From NCBI GenBank assembly GCA_045810265.1, contig JBJMWF010000336.1, positions 1 through 5,949 of the forward strand: a stretch of 5,949 bases of DNA. Reading direction: 5' to 3'. This DNA is from Scleromatobacter sp045810265 (GTDB taxonomy: Bacteria; Pseudomonadota; Gammaproteobacteria; Burkholderiales; Burkholderiaceae_C). A program made the position numbers and the translations under genes. This document shows positions 1 through 5,949 of this stretch, piece after piece (the stretch's first letter is position 1; the number at the start of each line of letters is the position of its first letter). Below the pieces are notes generated by a model. It was given only the letters and a program-made list of their open reading frames with translations. It had not been told where the DNA came from and searched no databases.

Positions 1-1
1 G

Positions 2-1171
2 ATGAAAGCTCTCACCTACCATGGCTCGAAGGACGTGCGCGTCGACACCGTCCCCGACCCGAAGCTGGTCGACGCCGACGACATCATCCTGCGCGTGACC
101 GCCACTGCCATCTGCGGCTCCGACCTGCACATCTATCGCGGCAAGATCCCGATGATGGAGAGCGGCGACATCCTCGGCCACGAGTTCATGGGCGTGGTTG
201 AAGAGGTCGGCGCCGCCGTCACCCGCGTGAACAAGGGCGACCGCGTCGTCATCCCGTTCACGATCTCGTGCGGCCAGTGCTTCTACTGCAACAGGAAGCT
301 GTTCGCCGCCTGCGAGACCACCAACACCGGCCGCGGCGCCATCATCAACAAGAAGGACACGCGACCGGGCGCCGCGCTGTTCGGCTACTCGCACCTGTAC
401 GGCGGCATCCCGGGCGGGCAGGCGGAGTACGTGCGCGTGCCCAAGGCCAACGTTGGCCCGCTGGTCATCCCGGACTCCGGCCTGGCGGACAAGCAGGTGT
501 TGTTCCTGTCGGACATCCTGCCCACCGGCTACATGGCCGCGGTCAATGCCGCCATCGGCAAGGGCTCGAGCGTCGCCATCTTCGGTGCCGGGCCGGTCGG
601 GCTGATGGCCGCGGCCTCCGCCAGGCTGCTCGGCGCCGAGCGCATCTTCATGGTCGACCACCACCAGTACCGGCTCGACTTCGCGCAGCAGGCCTACGGC
701 GTCGAGCCGATCAACTTCGACCAGGTCGACGATCCCGCCGGCCTGATCATCGACCGGATGGACGGCCGCGGCGTCGACGGCTCGATCGATGCGGTCGGCT
801 TCGAAGCCAAGGGCAGCGTCGTCGAGACCGCGATGACGGCCGTCAAGCTCGAGGGCTCCAGCGGCGCCTCGATACGCCAGGCGATCGCGGCCACGCGCCG
901 CGGCGGCGCGGTGTCCATGCCCGGCGTCTATGCAGGCTGGGTGCACGGCTTCCTGCTGGGCGACGTGTTCGAGAAGGGCCTGTCGATGAAGGGCGGCCAG
1001 ACGCACGCGCAGAACTACATGCCGCAGCTGCTCGAGCACATCGCCAAGGGCGAACTGCATCCCGAGACCATCATCACCCACACGATGCCCTTGAGCCAGG
1101 CCGCGCGCGGCTACGAGATCTTCGAGAAGAAGCAGGAGGACTGCCGCAAGGTGGTCCTCACCGCGGGCTGA
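2..1171 (+). CDS. Zinc-dependent alcohol dehydrogenase, formaldehyde-dehydrogenase-like (MDR family)
   Basis: This gene encodes a 389-residue, soluble cytoplasmic medium-chain dehydrogenase that should oxidise an alcohol or an aldehyde adduct with NAD. The GroES-like half holds the catalytic zinc site: Cys38, the GHE motif at His60-Glu61, and Asp171 in the SDILPTGY stretch. An Asp at that third position is typical of the formaldehyde dehydrogenase-like branch. Cys90, Cys93, Cys96 and Cys104 form the structural zinc lobe. The Rossmann fold starts at GAGPVG (195-200), and Asp219 ends the second strand, which favours NAD over NADP. The C-terminal part (EGSSG about 284-288, then RRGGAVSMPGVYAG) matches this branch over its full length. 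The ATG at position 2 gives the usual family N-terminus (MKALTYHG), although any ribosome binding site lies outside the window. The SDR gene follows after 36 bases, which suggests co-transcription. The true substrate (formaldehyde, glutathione adduct or another alcohol) cannot be read from the sequence. Confidence 0.93.
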   Translation: MKALTYHGSKDVRVDTVPDPKLVDADDIILRVTATAICGSDLHIYRGKIPMMESGDILGHEFMGVVEEVGAAVTRVNKGDRVVIPFTISCGQCFYCNRKLFAACETTNTGRGAIINKKDTRPGAALFGYSHLYGGIPGGQAEYVRVPKANVGPLVIPDSGLADKQVLFLSDILPTGYMAAVNAAIGKGSSVAIFGAGPVGLMAAASARLLGAERIFMVDHHQYRLDFAQQAYGVEPINFDQVDDPAGLIIDRMDGRGVDGSIDAVGFEAKGSVVETAMTAVKLEGSSGASIRQAIAATRRGGAVSMPGVYAGWVHGFLLGDVFEKGLSMKGGQTHAQNYMPQLLEHIAKGELHPETIITHTMPLSQAARGYEIFEKKQEDCRKVVLTAG

Positions 1172-1196
1172 CCCCCGCACTCATCGAACGCATTGC

Positions 1197-1201
1197 AGGA
1201 G
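1197..1201 (+). promoter_or_regulatory. Ribosome binding site of the SDR gene
   Basis: AGGAG lies six bases before the ATG at 1208. It selects that ATG over the in-frame TTG at 1193, which would start upstream of the ribosome binding site. The short gap after the dehydrogenase stop codon supports translation from a shared mRNA. Confidence 0.75.
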
Positions 1202-1207
1202 AACACC

Positions 1208-2001
1208 ATGGGATCCGCCAACCCTCAACGTCCGCTCGCCGTCGTCACCGGCGCTTCCACCGGCATCGGCCGCGAACTCGCGCGGCTGGCCGCGCAGGAC
1301 GGCCATGATCTGGTCATTGCCGCCGACCAAGGGCCGCTCGACGAGGCGGCGCAGTCGTCCGCGCCTTCGGCGCCGACGTCCAGGCGGTCGAGGCCGACCT
1401 GTCGACTTCGTTCGGCGTCGACAAGCTCGAGCAGGCCGTCGGAGGACGCCCGGTCGACCTGCTGATCGCCAACGCCGGCCACGGCCTGGGCCACGGCTTC
1501 CTGGACAAGCCGTTCAGCGAAGCCAGGCATGTCATCGACACCAACATCACCGGCACGCTGGACCTGCTGCACCGCCTGGCGACCGGCATGCGCCAGCGCG
1601 GCCGGGGCCGCATCCTGATCACGGGCTCCATCGCAGGCCTCATGCCCGGCACCTTCCAGGCCGTCTACAACGGCAGCAAGGCCTTCATCGACTCCTTCTC
1701 GTTCGCGCTGCGCGACGAGCTCAAGGACTCCGGCGTCACCATCACCTGCCTGATGCCGGGCCCGACCGACACGCACTTCTTCGAACGCGCCGACATGCTC
1801 GACACCAAGGTCGGCAGCGACGACAAGGCCGACCCGGCCGACGTGGCCAGGGAAGGCTACGAGGCGATGAAGAAGGGCGAGGACAAGGTGGTCGCCGGCT
1901 GGAAGAACAAGGTGCAGGCCGCGCTGACCAACGTCGTGCCCGACAGCATGCTGGCCGACGCACACCGCAAGATGGCCGAGCCGGGATCGGCGCACCACTG
2001 A
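1208..2001 (+). pseudogene. Short-chain dehydrogenase/reductase, interrupted by a one-base frameshift
   Basis: This is a classical SDR oxidoreductase gene split over two reading frames. The first frame, from ATG 1208, carries the cofactor motif TGASTGIG (residues 14-21) and reads sensibly to Gln49 (codon 1352-1354), then turns into low-complexity sequence ending in a stop at 1463-1465. The frame that opens at 1357 continues the family sequence: V-R-A-F-G-A-D-V-Q, then the NAG motif (Asn89), catalytic Ser141, and Tyr154-x-x-x-Lys158 (YNGSK), to the stop at 1999-2001. Numbers assume one G is restored near 1354, which gives 264 residues, a normal SDR length, and the correct Ser-to-Tyr spacing of 13. 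As written, neither half is a working enzyme: the first lacks the active site and the second lacks cofactor binding. The cause may be a real mutation or a sequencing error; no slippery heptamer for programmed frameshifting is visible. It probably shares an operon with the upstream dehydrogenase. Substrate unknown. Confidence 0.85.
1354..1357 (+). other. Frameshift site in the SDR gene
   Basis: The text around here reads CAG TCGTCC. Adding one G after the CAG codon gives CAG GTC GTC CGC, which joins the two SDR frames without losing a residue. The downstream frame keeps C or G at nearly all third positions from here on. That places the break within a few bases. Confidence 0.8.
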
Positions 2002-2021
2002 CCGGCCAGCGGACGTGCAGA

Positions 2022-2062
2022 CGGGGCTTGCTGTACGGACGCTCAGCGGTCGGGGTGTACGG
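2022..2062. repeat. Short direct repeat CGGGG...TGTACGG ahead of the TetR gene
   Basis: TGTACGG occurs at 2032-2038 and again at 2056-2062, 24 bases apart start to start. Each copy is preceded by CGGGG: at 2022-2026 with five intervening bases, and at 2051-2055 directly adjacent. The repeat fills the 57-base gap between the SDR stop and the TetR coding frame. It could be a regulator half-site pair or chance. It is a direct repeat, not the inverted repeat usual for TetR operators. Confidence 0.35.
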
Positions 2063-2736
2063 TTGGTGCGCCAACCGAGACGATCATCGACAACCTCCCC
2101 ACCGGCGCGGTCACCCGCCGCGTCCGAATCCTGGACTCCGCGGCGCGCGCGTTCGCGGCGCATGGCTATCGCGCCACCAGTCTGCGCGACATCGCCAAGG
2201 ACGCCGGCTGCTCGCTGACGCTGCTCGACCACCATTTCGGCGCCAAGGGCCTGCTGCTGGAGGCGGTGATCAAGGGTCAGCACGAGCACTGCCAGCAGCG
2301 GCTCGCCGGGCTGCGCGAACTGCTGACGCCGGTTTCGGCGTTCGACCTGAACCAGTTCATCGCCGTCTGGGCCAACTACGAGTTCGACCTCTACGCGACG
2401 CGCGACGGCCGCCAGTACCTGATGCTGATGCTCAAGCTCTCGGCCGACGAGGAGGTCGACGCGGAGCTGCGGCGCCATCTCAATTGCTCGGAGGTTCTCG
2501 TCGTGCAGGCGTTCGCGCGCGAGCGGCCATCGCTGGACGCGCAGGCGCTGCGAGGCGGCTGGTTCATGGCCAGCGGCGCGCTGTATGCGGCGATCGTCAG
2601 CGCCGAGGAGACGCAGGAGCCGGACGACCCGGCGTCGGCGACGCTGTCGCGCGTGCGGGCCATCTCCTTCCTGATCGAGGGGCTGCGCGGCTACTGGAGC
2701 GCTGGCGTGGCGCCTCTTGCGGCAATGTCCGACTGA
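2059..2736 (+). CDS. TetR/AcrR-family transcriptional regulator, start codon unresolved
   Basis: This gene encodes a one-component repressor that should bind DNA through an N-terminal helix-turn-helix and sense a ligand through its C-terminal helical domain. Counting from 2059, helix 1 is RILDSAARAFAAHGY (23-37), followed by TSLRDIAKDAGCS (40-52) and the LLDHHFGAKGLLLEAV segment (55-70), a standard TetR DNA-binding domain. The rest is helical and ligand-domain-like, with no further motif I recognise. Length from 2059 is 225 residues, normal for the family. No ATG, GTG or TTG occurs in frame between the SDR stop (2001) and GTG 2266, and starting at 2266 would delete the whole DNA-binding domain. 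The stated start is an ACG whose position fits a mutated ATG. Coding-like third positions begin at about 2074. A start at TTG 2063 or GTG 2066 in another frame, followed by a one-base indel, is the alternative. It probably controls the upstream dehydrogenase genes, by position only. Confidence 0.72.
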   Translation, partial: TVGAPTETIIDNLPTGAVTRRVRILDSAARAFAAHGYRATSLRDIAKDAGCSLTLLDHHFGAKGLLLEAVIKGQHEHCQQRLAGLRELLTPVSAFDLNQFIAVWANYEFDLYATRDGRQYLMLMLKLSADEEVDAELRRHLNCSEVLVVQAFARERPSLDAQALRGGWFMASGALYAAIVSAEETQEPDDPASATLSRVRAISFLIEGLRGYWSAGVAPLAAMSD

Positions 2737-2855
2737 ACGCGGGATCAGTCCAGGCGCAGGCCGACGGTGCCAGGAATGCCTCGACGCCCAAGGCTTCTGG
2801 CTGTCAGGCCCGACGATCGATCAACGCTGACGCTTTCCGATGAATGTGACAGTTA

Positions 2856-2880
2856 GGAACGTTTGTTGCTGATTGAGGTC
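2856..2880 (+). promoter_or_regulatory. Possible ECF-sigma-type promoter ahead of glf
   Basis: GGAAC at 2856-2860 is followed after 17 bases by GTC at 2878-2880. This resembles the GGAAC / GTC pattern of extracytoplasmic-function sigma promoters. It lies in the AT-richer patch upstream of glf. The implied transcription start would fall at or just ahead of the ribosome binding site, leaving a very short leader, which weakens the call. I see no good sigma-70 -10 box in this stretch. Confidence 0.25.
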
Positions 2881-2887
2881 CTCACCC

Positions 2888-2894
2888 AGAGGAG
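2888..2894 (+). promoter_or_regulatory. Ribosome binding site of glf
   Basis: AGAGGAG lies six bases before ATG 2901. This is a strong match at ideal spacing and fixes the glf start despite the N-terminal extension it gives the protein. Confidence 0.8.
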
Positions 2895-2900
2895 CACTCA

Positions 2901-4121
2901 ATGAAGCCACAGGATCCTGAACTGCAGCGGGCCGCCCGCGCCGCGGCTGTCGCCGGCGGTGCCGGATTCGATACCTTGGTCGTCGGTGCCGGTTTCGCCG
3001 GCAGCGTGATCGCCGAACGCCTGGCCACCCAGCTGGGCCAACGCGTTCTGGTCGTCGACAAGCGACCGCACATCGGCGGCAACGCCTACGACCGCTACGA
3101 CGATGCCGGCGTGCTGATCCACCCCTACGGTCCGCACATCTTCCATACCAATTCAGCGGACGTCTTCGACTATCTCTCGCAGTTCACGCAGTGGCGACCC
3201 TACCAGCATCGCGTGCTGGCCAGCGTCGATGGCCAGACCGTACCGATGCCGATCAACCTGGACACCGTCAACCAGCTGTACGGCCTGAACCTGACCAGCT
3301 TCCAGCTCGAGGACTTCTTCGCCTCGCTGGCCGAGAAGCCGGCGGCGATCAAGACTTCGGAGGACGTCGTCGTCTCGAAAGTGGGCCGCGAGCTGTACAA
3401 CAAGTTCTTCCGCGGCTACACGCGCAAGCAGTGGGGACTCGATCCCTCCGAGCTCGACGCCAGCGTGACCGCGCGCGTGCCCACGCGCACCAACCGCGAC
3501 GACCGCTACTTCACGGACACCTACCAGGCGATGCCCTTGCATGGCTACACGCGGATGTTCGAACGCATGCTGGCCCATCCGAACATCAAGGTGATGCTCA
3601 ATACCGACTACCGCGAGGTGGCCGAACTGATGCCTTGGCGGCACATGGTCTATACCGGACCGATCGACGCGTTCTTCGACTACCGGCATGGCAAGCTGCC
3701 CTATCGCAGCCTCGAGTTCCGCCACGAGACGCTGCTGCAGGCGCAGTTCCAGGCGGTGGGCACCGTCAACTATCCGAACGACTTCGCATACACGCGCATC
3801 AGCGAGTTCAAGCACATCACCGGGCAGCAGCATCACGCGACGTCGGTGGTCTATGAGTACCCGCGCAGCGAGGGCGACCCGTACTATCCGGTGCCGCGCG
3901 CGGAGAACACCGCGATGTACCGGCTCTACGAGTCCGAGGCCGAGAAGCTGCAGGACGTCAGCTTCGTCGGACGGCTGGCGACCTACAAATACTACAACAT
4001 GGACCAGGTCGTCGCGCAGTCGCTGACGCTGTTCAAGCGCCTCGCGGCCCGCCATCAGCAGCGGCTGGCGGCCGAGACGCTGGGCGTGGTCGACACTTCC
4101 GAGCTGGTTTCGGCCAAGTGA
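2901..4121 (+). CDS. glf: UDP-galactopyranose mutase
   Basis: This enzyme interconverts UDP-galactopyranose and UDP-galactofuranose in the cytoplasm using reduced FAD, supplying galactofuranose for surface polysaccharides. The 406-residue protein has the FAD Rossmann motif VVGAGFAGS (27-35), HIGGNAYD (57-64) and GPHIFHT (77-83). The substrate region FFRGYTRKQWG (169-179) carries the conserved Trp178, followed by RVPTRTNRDDRYF (192-204), TGPIDAFFDY (252-261), YTRISEFKH (297-305) and YYPVP (328-332). The signature GRLATYKYYNMDQ (357-369) contains the Arg358 and Tyr364 expected to contact the UDP-sugar. By alignment, Asn366 sits where the E. coli enzyme has Asp, as I recall for other KYYNMDQ-type mutases. 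The first 23 residues precede the usual FDTLVVGAG start and are an Ala-rich extension without a hydrophobic signal-peptide core. The gene appears intact. Its stop overlaps the next gene in a GTGA junction, so the two are very likely translationally coupled. Confidence 0.96.
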   Translation: MKPQDPELQRAARAAAVAGGAGFDTLVVGAGFAGSVIAERLATQLGQRVLVVDKRPHIGGNAYDRYDDAGVLIHPYGPHIFHTNSADVFDYLSQFTQWRPYQHRVLASVDGQTVPMPINLDTVNQLYGLNLTSFQLEDFFASLAEKPAAIKTSEDVVVSKVGRELYNKFFRGYTRKQWGLDPSELDASVTARVPTRTNRDDRYFTDTYQAMPLHGYTRMFERMLAHPNIKVMLNTDYREVAELMPWRHMVYTGPIDAFFDYRHGKLPYRSLEFRHETLLQAQFQAVGTVNYPNDFAYTRISEFKHITGQQHHATSVVYEYPRSEGDPYYPVPRAENTAMYRLYESEAEKLQDVSFVGRLATYKYYNMDQVVAQSLTLFKRLAARHQQRLAAETLGVVDTSELVSAK

Positions 4122-5949
4122 GTACCCAGCTGACGCCGCCCGAACTGTGGGTCGGCGCCGAATGCACGATCAGCCGGGTCGGCGACCGCTGGCGCGACCA
4201 GGCGGTGCTGACCGGCTTCCGTGATCGCCTCGACGATCTCGATCGCCTGGCGTCGCTGGGCGCTCGGCGTGTCCGGCTGCCCGTGCTCTGGGAGCATCTC
4301 GATCCGGCAGGCACCGGCGAGCTCGATTTCAGCTGGCCCGATCGCGCGCTGGAGCGAGTGCGCGAGCTGGGCATGCAAGCCATCGTCGGACTGCTGCACC
4401 ACGGCAGTGGGCCGCCGATCACGAACTTGCTGGATCCGCATTTCCCGGTTCTCTTTGCCGACTATGCGAGACGCGTGGCGCAACGCTATCCGGAGCAGCG
4501 CTCGTGGACGCCGGTCAACGAGCCGCTGACGACGGCGCGCTTCTCGGCCCTGTACGGGGTGTGGTATCCACACGCCAAGGACGACTGCAGCTTCGCACGC
4601 GCCCTGCTCAATCAGGTCCGCGCCACGGCGCTCGCCATGCGGGCGATCCGCGAGGTCAATCCCGAGGCGGAACTGGTCCAGACCGACGACCTGGGCCACA
4701 CGCGCTGCACGCCGGGCCTGGCCCACCAGGCGGCCTTCGACAACGAGCGCCGCTGGCTCACCTTCGACCTGCTCGCCGGCCGCGTCGACGAAACGCATCC
4801 GATGTGGGACTGGCTGTGCGGCTGCGGCGTCGAGGCCGACCTGCGCCAGATGCTGGCGGAACCGTGTCCGCCGCAGATCATCGGCATCAACGCCTACGCC
4901 ACCAGCGAGCGTTTTCTCGACGAGCGCCTGGAGCTTCATCCGCCGCACCTGCATGGCGGCAACGGGCGCCAGACCTATGTCGACATCGAGACCGTGCGCG
5001 CGCATGGCCAGTTGATCGACGGCTTCGCGGGCCGGCTGCGCGAGGCGCATGCGCGCTACGGCCTGCCGCTGGCCATCACCGAGGTGCACATCGGCTGCAC
5101 GCGCGAGGAGCAGATGCGCTGGTTGCACCAGGCCTGGCTCGCCGCGGTGCAGGCGCGCGAGGAAGGCGTCGACGTGCGCGCCGTCACCGTCTGGGCCGCC
5201 TTCGGCACGATGGACTGGAGCAGCCTGCTCACGCGCGACGCCGGCCACTACGAGCCGGGGCCGTGGGACGTGCGCAGCGAACCGCCACGCCTGACCGCGC
5301 TGGGCCGCCTCGCCGCGGCGCTGGCCGAAAGCGACCCGGCGCGCACGCACGACTTCCACCCGGTGCTCGCATCGCCCGGCTGGTGGCAGCGCGACCTGCG
5401 ACTGAGCGTGACGCCGCACGGCGAGATCACGGCCCTGGCCGCGCGCGGCGCCCCCTTGCTGATCCTGGGCACCGGAGCGCTGGCACGCGCGTTCGGCCGC
5501 CTGTGCCACATGCGCGGCTTGCCCTACGAGTTGCTGGAGGATGAGGCCGACCTGGTCGACGCCGTCCACCGGCACGCCGCGTGGGCCGTGATCGACACGG
5601 TGGAGCGCGATCCGCGCCGGCGGCTCGCCCTGGGCCAGCAGGTGCCGGGGCTGCGCAAGCTGGTCGTGTCGACGCATGAGGTCGAAGCGGAGGATGCCGC
5701 CGACGCGCTCGTCGTCCTCACGTCGGCACCCTTCGGACCCTGGGATCACGACAACTTCGTGGCGCGCGGCCTCGCGCAGCTGCGCCAGGGCCGCGAATGG
5801 ACGGCGGCCGAGGACGAGATCGTCGCGCCCACCTACCTGCCCGACCTGGTGCAGGCCAGCCTGGACCTGCTGATCGACGGCGAGACCGGCGTGTGGCACC
5901 TGACCAACGGCGAAGCATTGACTTGGGCGGAGTTCGCCCGCCGAGCCGC
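4118..5949 (+). CDS. Family 1 glycoside hydrolase-like protein fused to a degenerate RmlD-like domain (3' end outside window)
   Basis: An uninterrupted frame starts at GTG 4118, overlapping the glf stop, and runs off the right edge after 610 codons. Residues about 9-405 form a GH1-like barrel. ELWVGAECT (9-17) matches the barrel entry. The acid/base candidate is Glu135 in TPVNEP (131-136), and the nucleophile candidate is Glu322 in AITEVH (319-324), 187 residues later as usual for GH1. VWAAFGTMDW (358-367) matches the late-barrel Trp region. There is no signal peptide, so it is cytoplasmic. From about 446 it resembles the dTDP-4-dehydrorhamnose reductase (RmlD) fold: PLLILGTGALARAFGRL, TSAPFGPWDHDNFV (535-548), PTYLPDLVQASLDLLIDGE (571-589) and GVWHLTNGEALTWAEFA. 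The stretch that should carry the YxxxK catalytic pair is missing between about 520 and 530, and the glycine motif is degraded. From memory, the GH1-plus-RmlD architecture exists in annotated proteins. The substrate is unknown; coupling to glf points to galactofuranose or nucleotide-sugar metabolism. Confidence 0.85.
   Translation, partial: MSTQLTPPELWVGAECTISRVGDRWRDQAVLTGFRDRLDDLDRLASLGARRVRLPVLWEHLDPAGTGELDFSWPDRALERVRELGMQAIVGLLHHGSGPPITNLLDPHFPVLFADYARRVAQRYPEQRSWTPVNEPLTTARFSALYGVWYPHAKDDCSFARALLNQVRATALAMRAIREVNPEAELVQTDDLGHTRCTPGLAHQAAFDNERRWLTFDLLAGRVDETHPMWDWLCGCGVEADLRQMLAEPCPPQIIGINAYATSERFLDERLELHPPHLHGGNGRQTYVDIETVRAHGQLIDGFAGRLREAHARYGLPLAITEVHIGCTREEQMRWLHQAWLAAVQAREEGVDVRAVTVWAAFGTMDWSSLLTRDAGHYEPGPWDVRSEPPRLTALGRLAAALAESDPARTHDFHPVLASPGWWQRDLRLSVTPHGEITALAARGAPLLILGTGALARAFGRLCHMRGLPYELLEDEADLVDAVHRHAAWAVIDTVERDPRRRLALGQQVPGLRKLVVSTHEVEAEDAADALVVLTSAPFGPWDHDNFVARGLAQLRQGREWTAAEDEIVAPTYLPDLVQASLDLLIDGETGVWHLTNGEALTWAEFARRA

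Larger units (their letters stand above)
2737..2900 (+). other. Intergenic region between the TetR gene and glf
   Basis: This stretch holds no plausible coding frame. The first 100 bases are GC-rich and contain only a weak GCCT/AGGC stem near 2780-2797, with no run of T after it, so I do not call a terminator. From about 2838 to 2876 the sequence becomes clearly AT-richer than its surroundings, as expected of a promoter for the glf operon. Confidence 0.55.

Noticed and set aside
268..1308. A 346-codon + strand frame inside the zinc dehydrogenase
   Set aside because: It is an Arg-rich out-of-frame reading of a gene with complete zinc and Rossmann motifs.
1345..1362. Programmed ribosomal frameshift in the SDR gene
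   Set aside because: No slippery heptamer is present, and SDR enzymes are not known to use programmed frameshifting. A mutation or sequence error is simpler.
1225..2478. A 417-codon open frame on the - strand
   Set aside because: It runs antisense across both the SDR and TetR genes, which have clear family motifs on the + strand. Its protein is low-complexity and shows no domain.
2266..2736. TetR gene starting at GTG 2266
   Set aside because: This start would remove the entire helix-turn-helix, which is plainly encoded in the same frame just upstream.
2780..2797. Rho-independent terminator after the TetR gene
   Set aside because: Only a four-base-pair stem can be formed, and no T-run follows it.
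1305..2843. A 512-codon + strand frame across the SDR and TetR genes
   Set aside because: Its translation is extremely Arg-rich and motif-free. The SDR and TetR motifs lie in the other two frames.
3153..4055. A 300-codon - strand frame opposite glf
   Set aside because: It is fully antisense to a mutase gene with every expected motif and has no domain of its own.
4504..5544. A 346-codon + strand frame inside the fusion gene
   Set aside because: It is an Arg-rich out-of-frame reading; the GH1 catalytic motifs lie in the frame that starts at 4118.
4055..5899. A 614-codon open frame on the - strand
   Set aside because: It lies opposite the GH1-RmlD fusion frame, is rich in Arg, Gln, His and Val without any recognisable domain, and is explained by the high-GC codon bias of the + strand gene.

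Overview
The window is GC-rich DNA with G/C strongly favoured at third codon positions. All supported genes are on the + strand. Base composition and gene content suggest a high-GC proteobacterium, possibly a betaproteobacterium of the Burkholderiales type. This is an inference, because no rRNA or other taxonomic marker is present. I see no tRNA, rRNA, insertion sequence, CRISPR array or attachment site.

Left part (2-2736), an oxidoreductase cluster with its likely regulator. It opens with an intact zinc-dependent alcohol/formaldehyde-dehydrogenase-like gene. A short-chain dehydrogenase/reductase (SDR) gene follows 36 bases later, with its own ribosome binding site. A TetR-family regulator comes next. 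Two of these three genes look damaged as written. The SDR needs a one-base correction near 1354 to read through. The TetR gene has a clear DNA-binding domain, but no ATG, GTG or TTG lies in frame upstream of it.

Middle (2737-2900), an intergenic region of 164 bases. It has no convincing terminator. Its last 60 bases are AT-richer and probably carry the promoter and ribosome binding site of the next operon.

Right part (2901-5949), a sugar-nucleotide/glycan module. An intact UDP-galactopyranose mutase gene (glf) overlaps, through a GTGA junction, a long open frame that runs off the right edge of the window. That frame encodes a cytoplasmic family 1 glycoside hydrolase-like domain fused to a RmlD-like (dTDP-4-dehydrorhamnose reductase-like) NAD(P)-binding domain. 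The hydrolase part keeps both expected catalytic glutamates. The reductase part is visibly shortened, lacks the YxxxK catalytic motif and has a degraded glycine motif. The tight coupling to glf suggests the fusion protein acts on, or senses, a galactofuranose- or deoxysugar-related compound. This pair is the most interesting part of the window.
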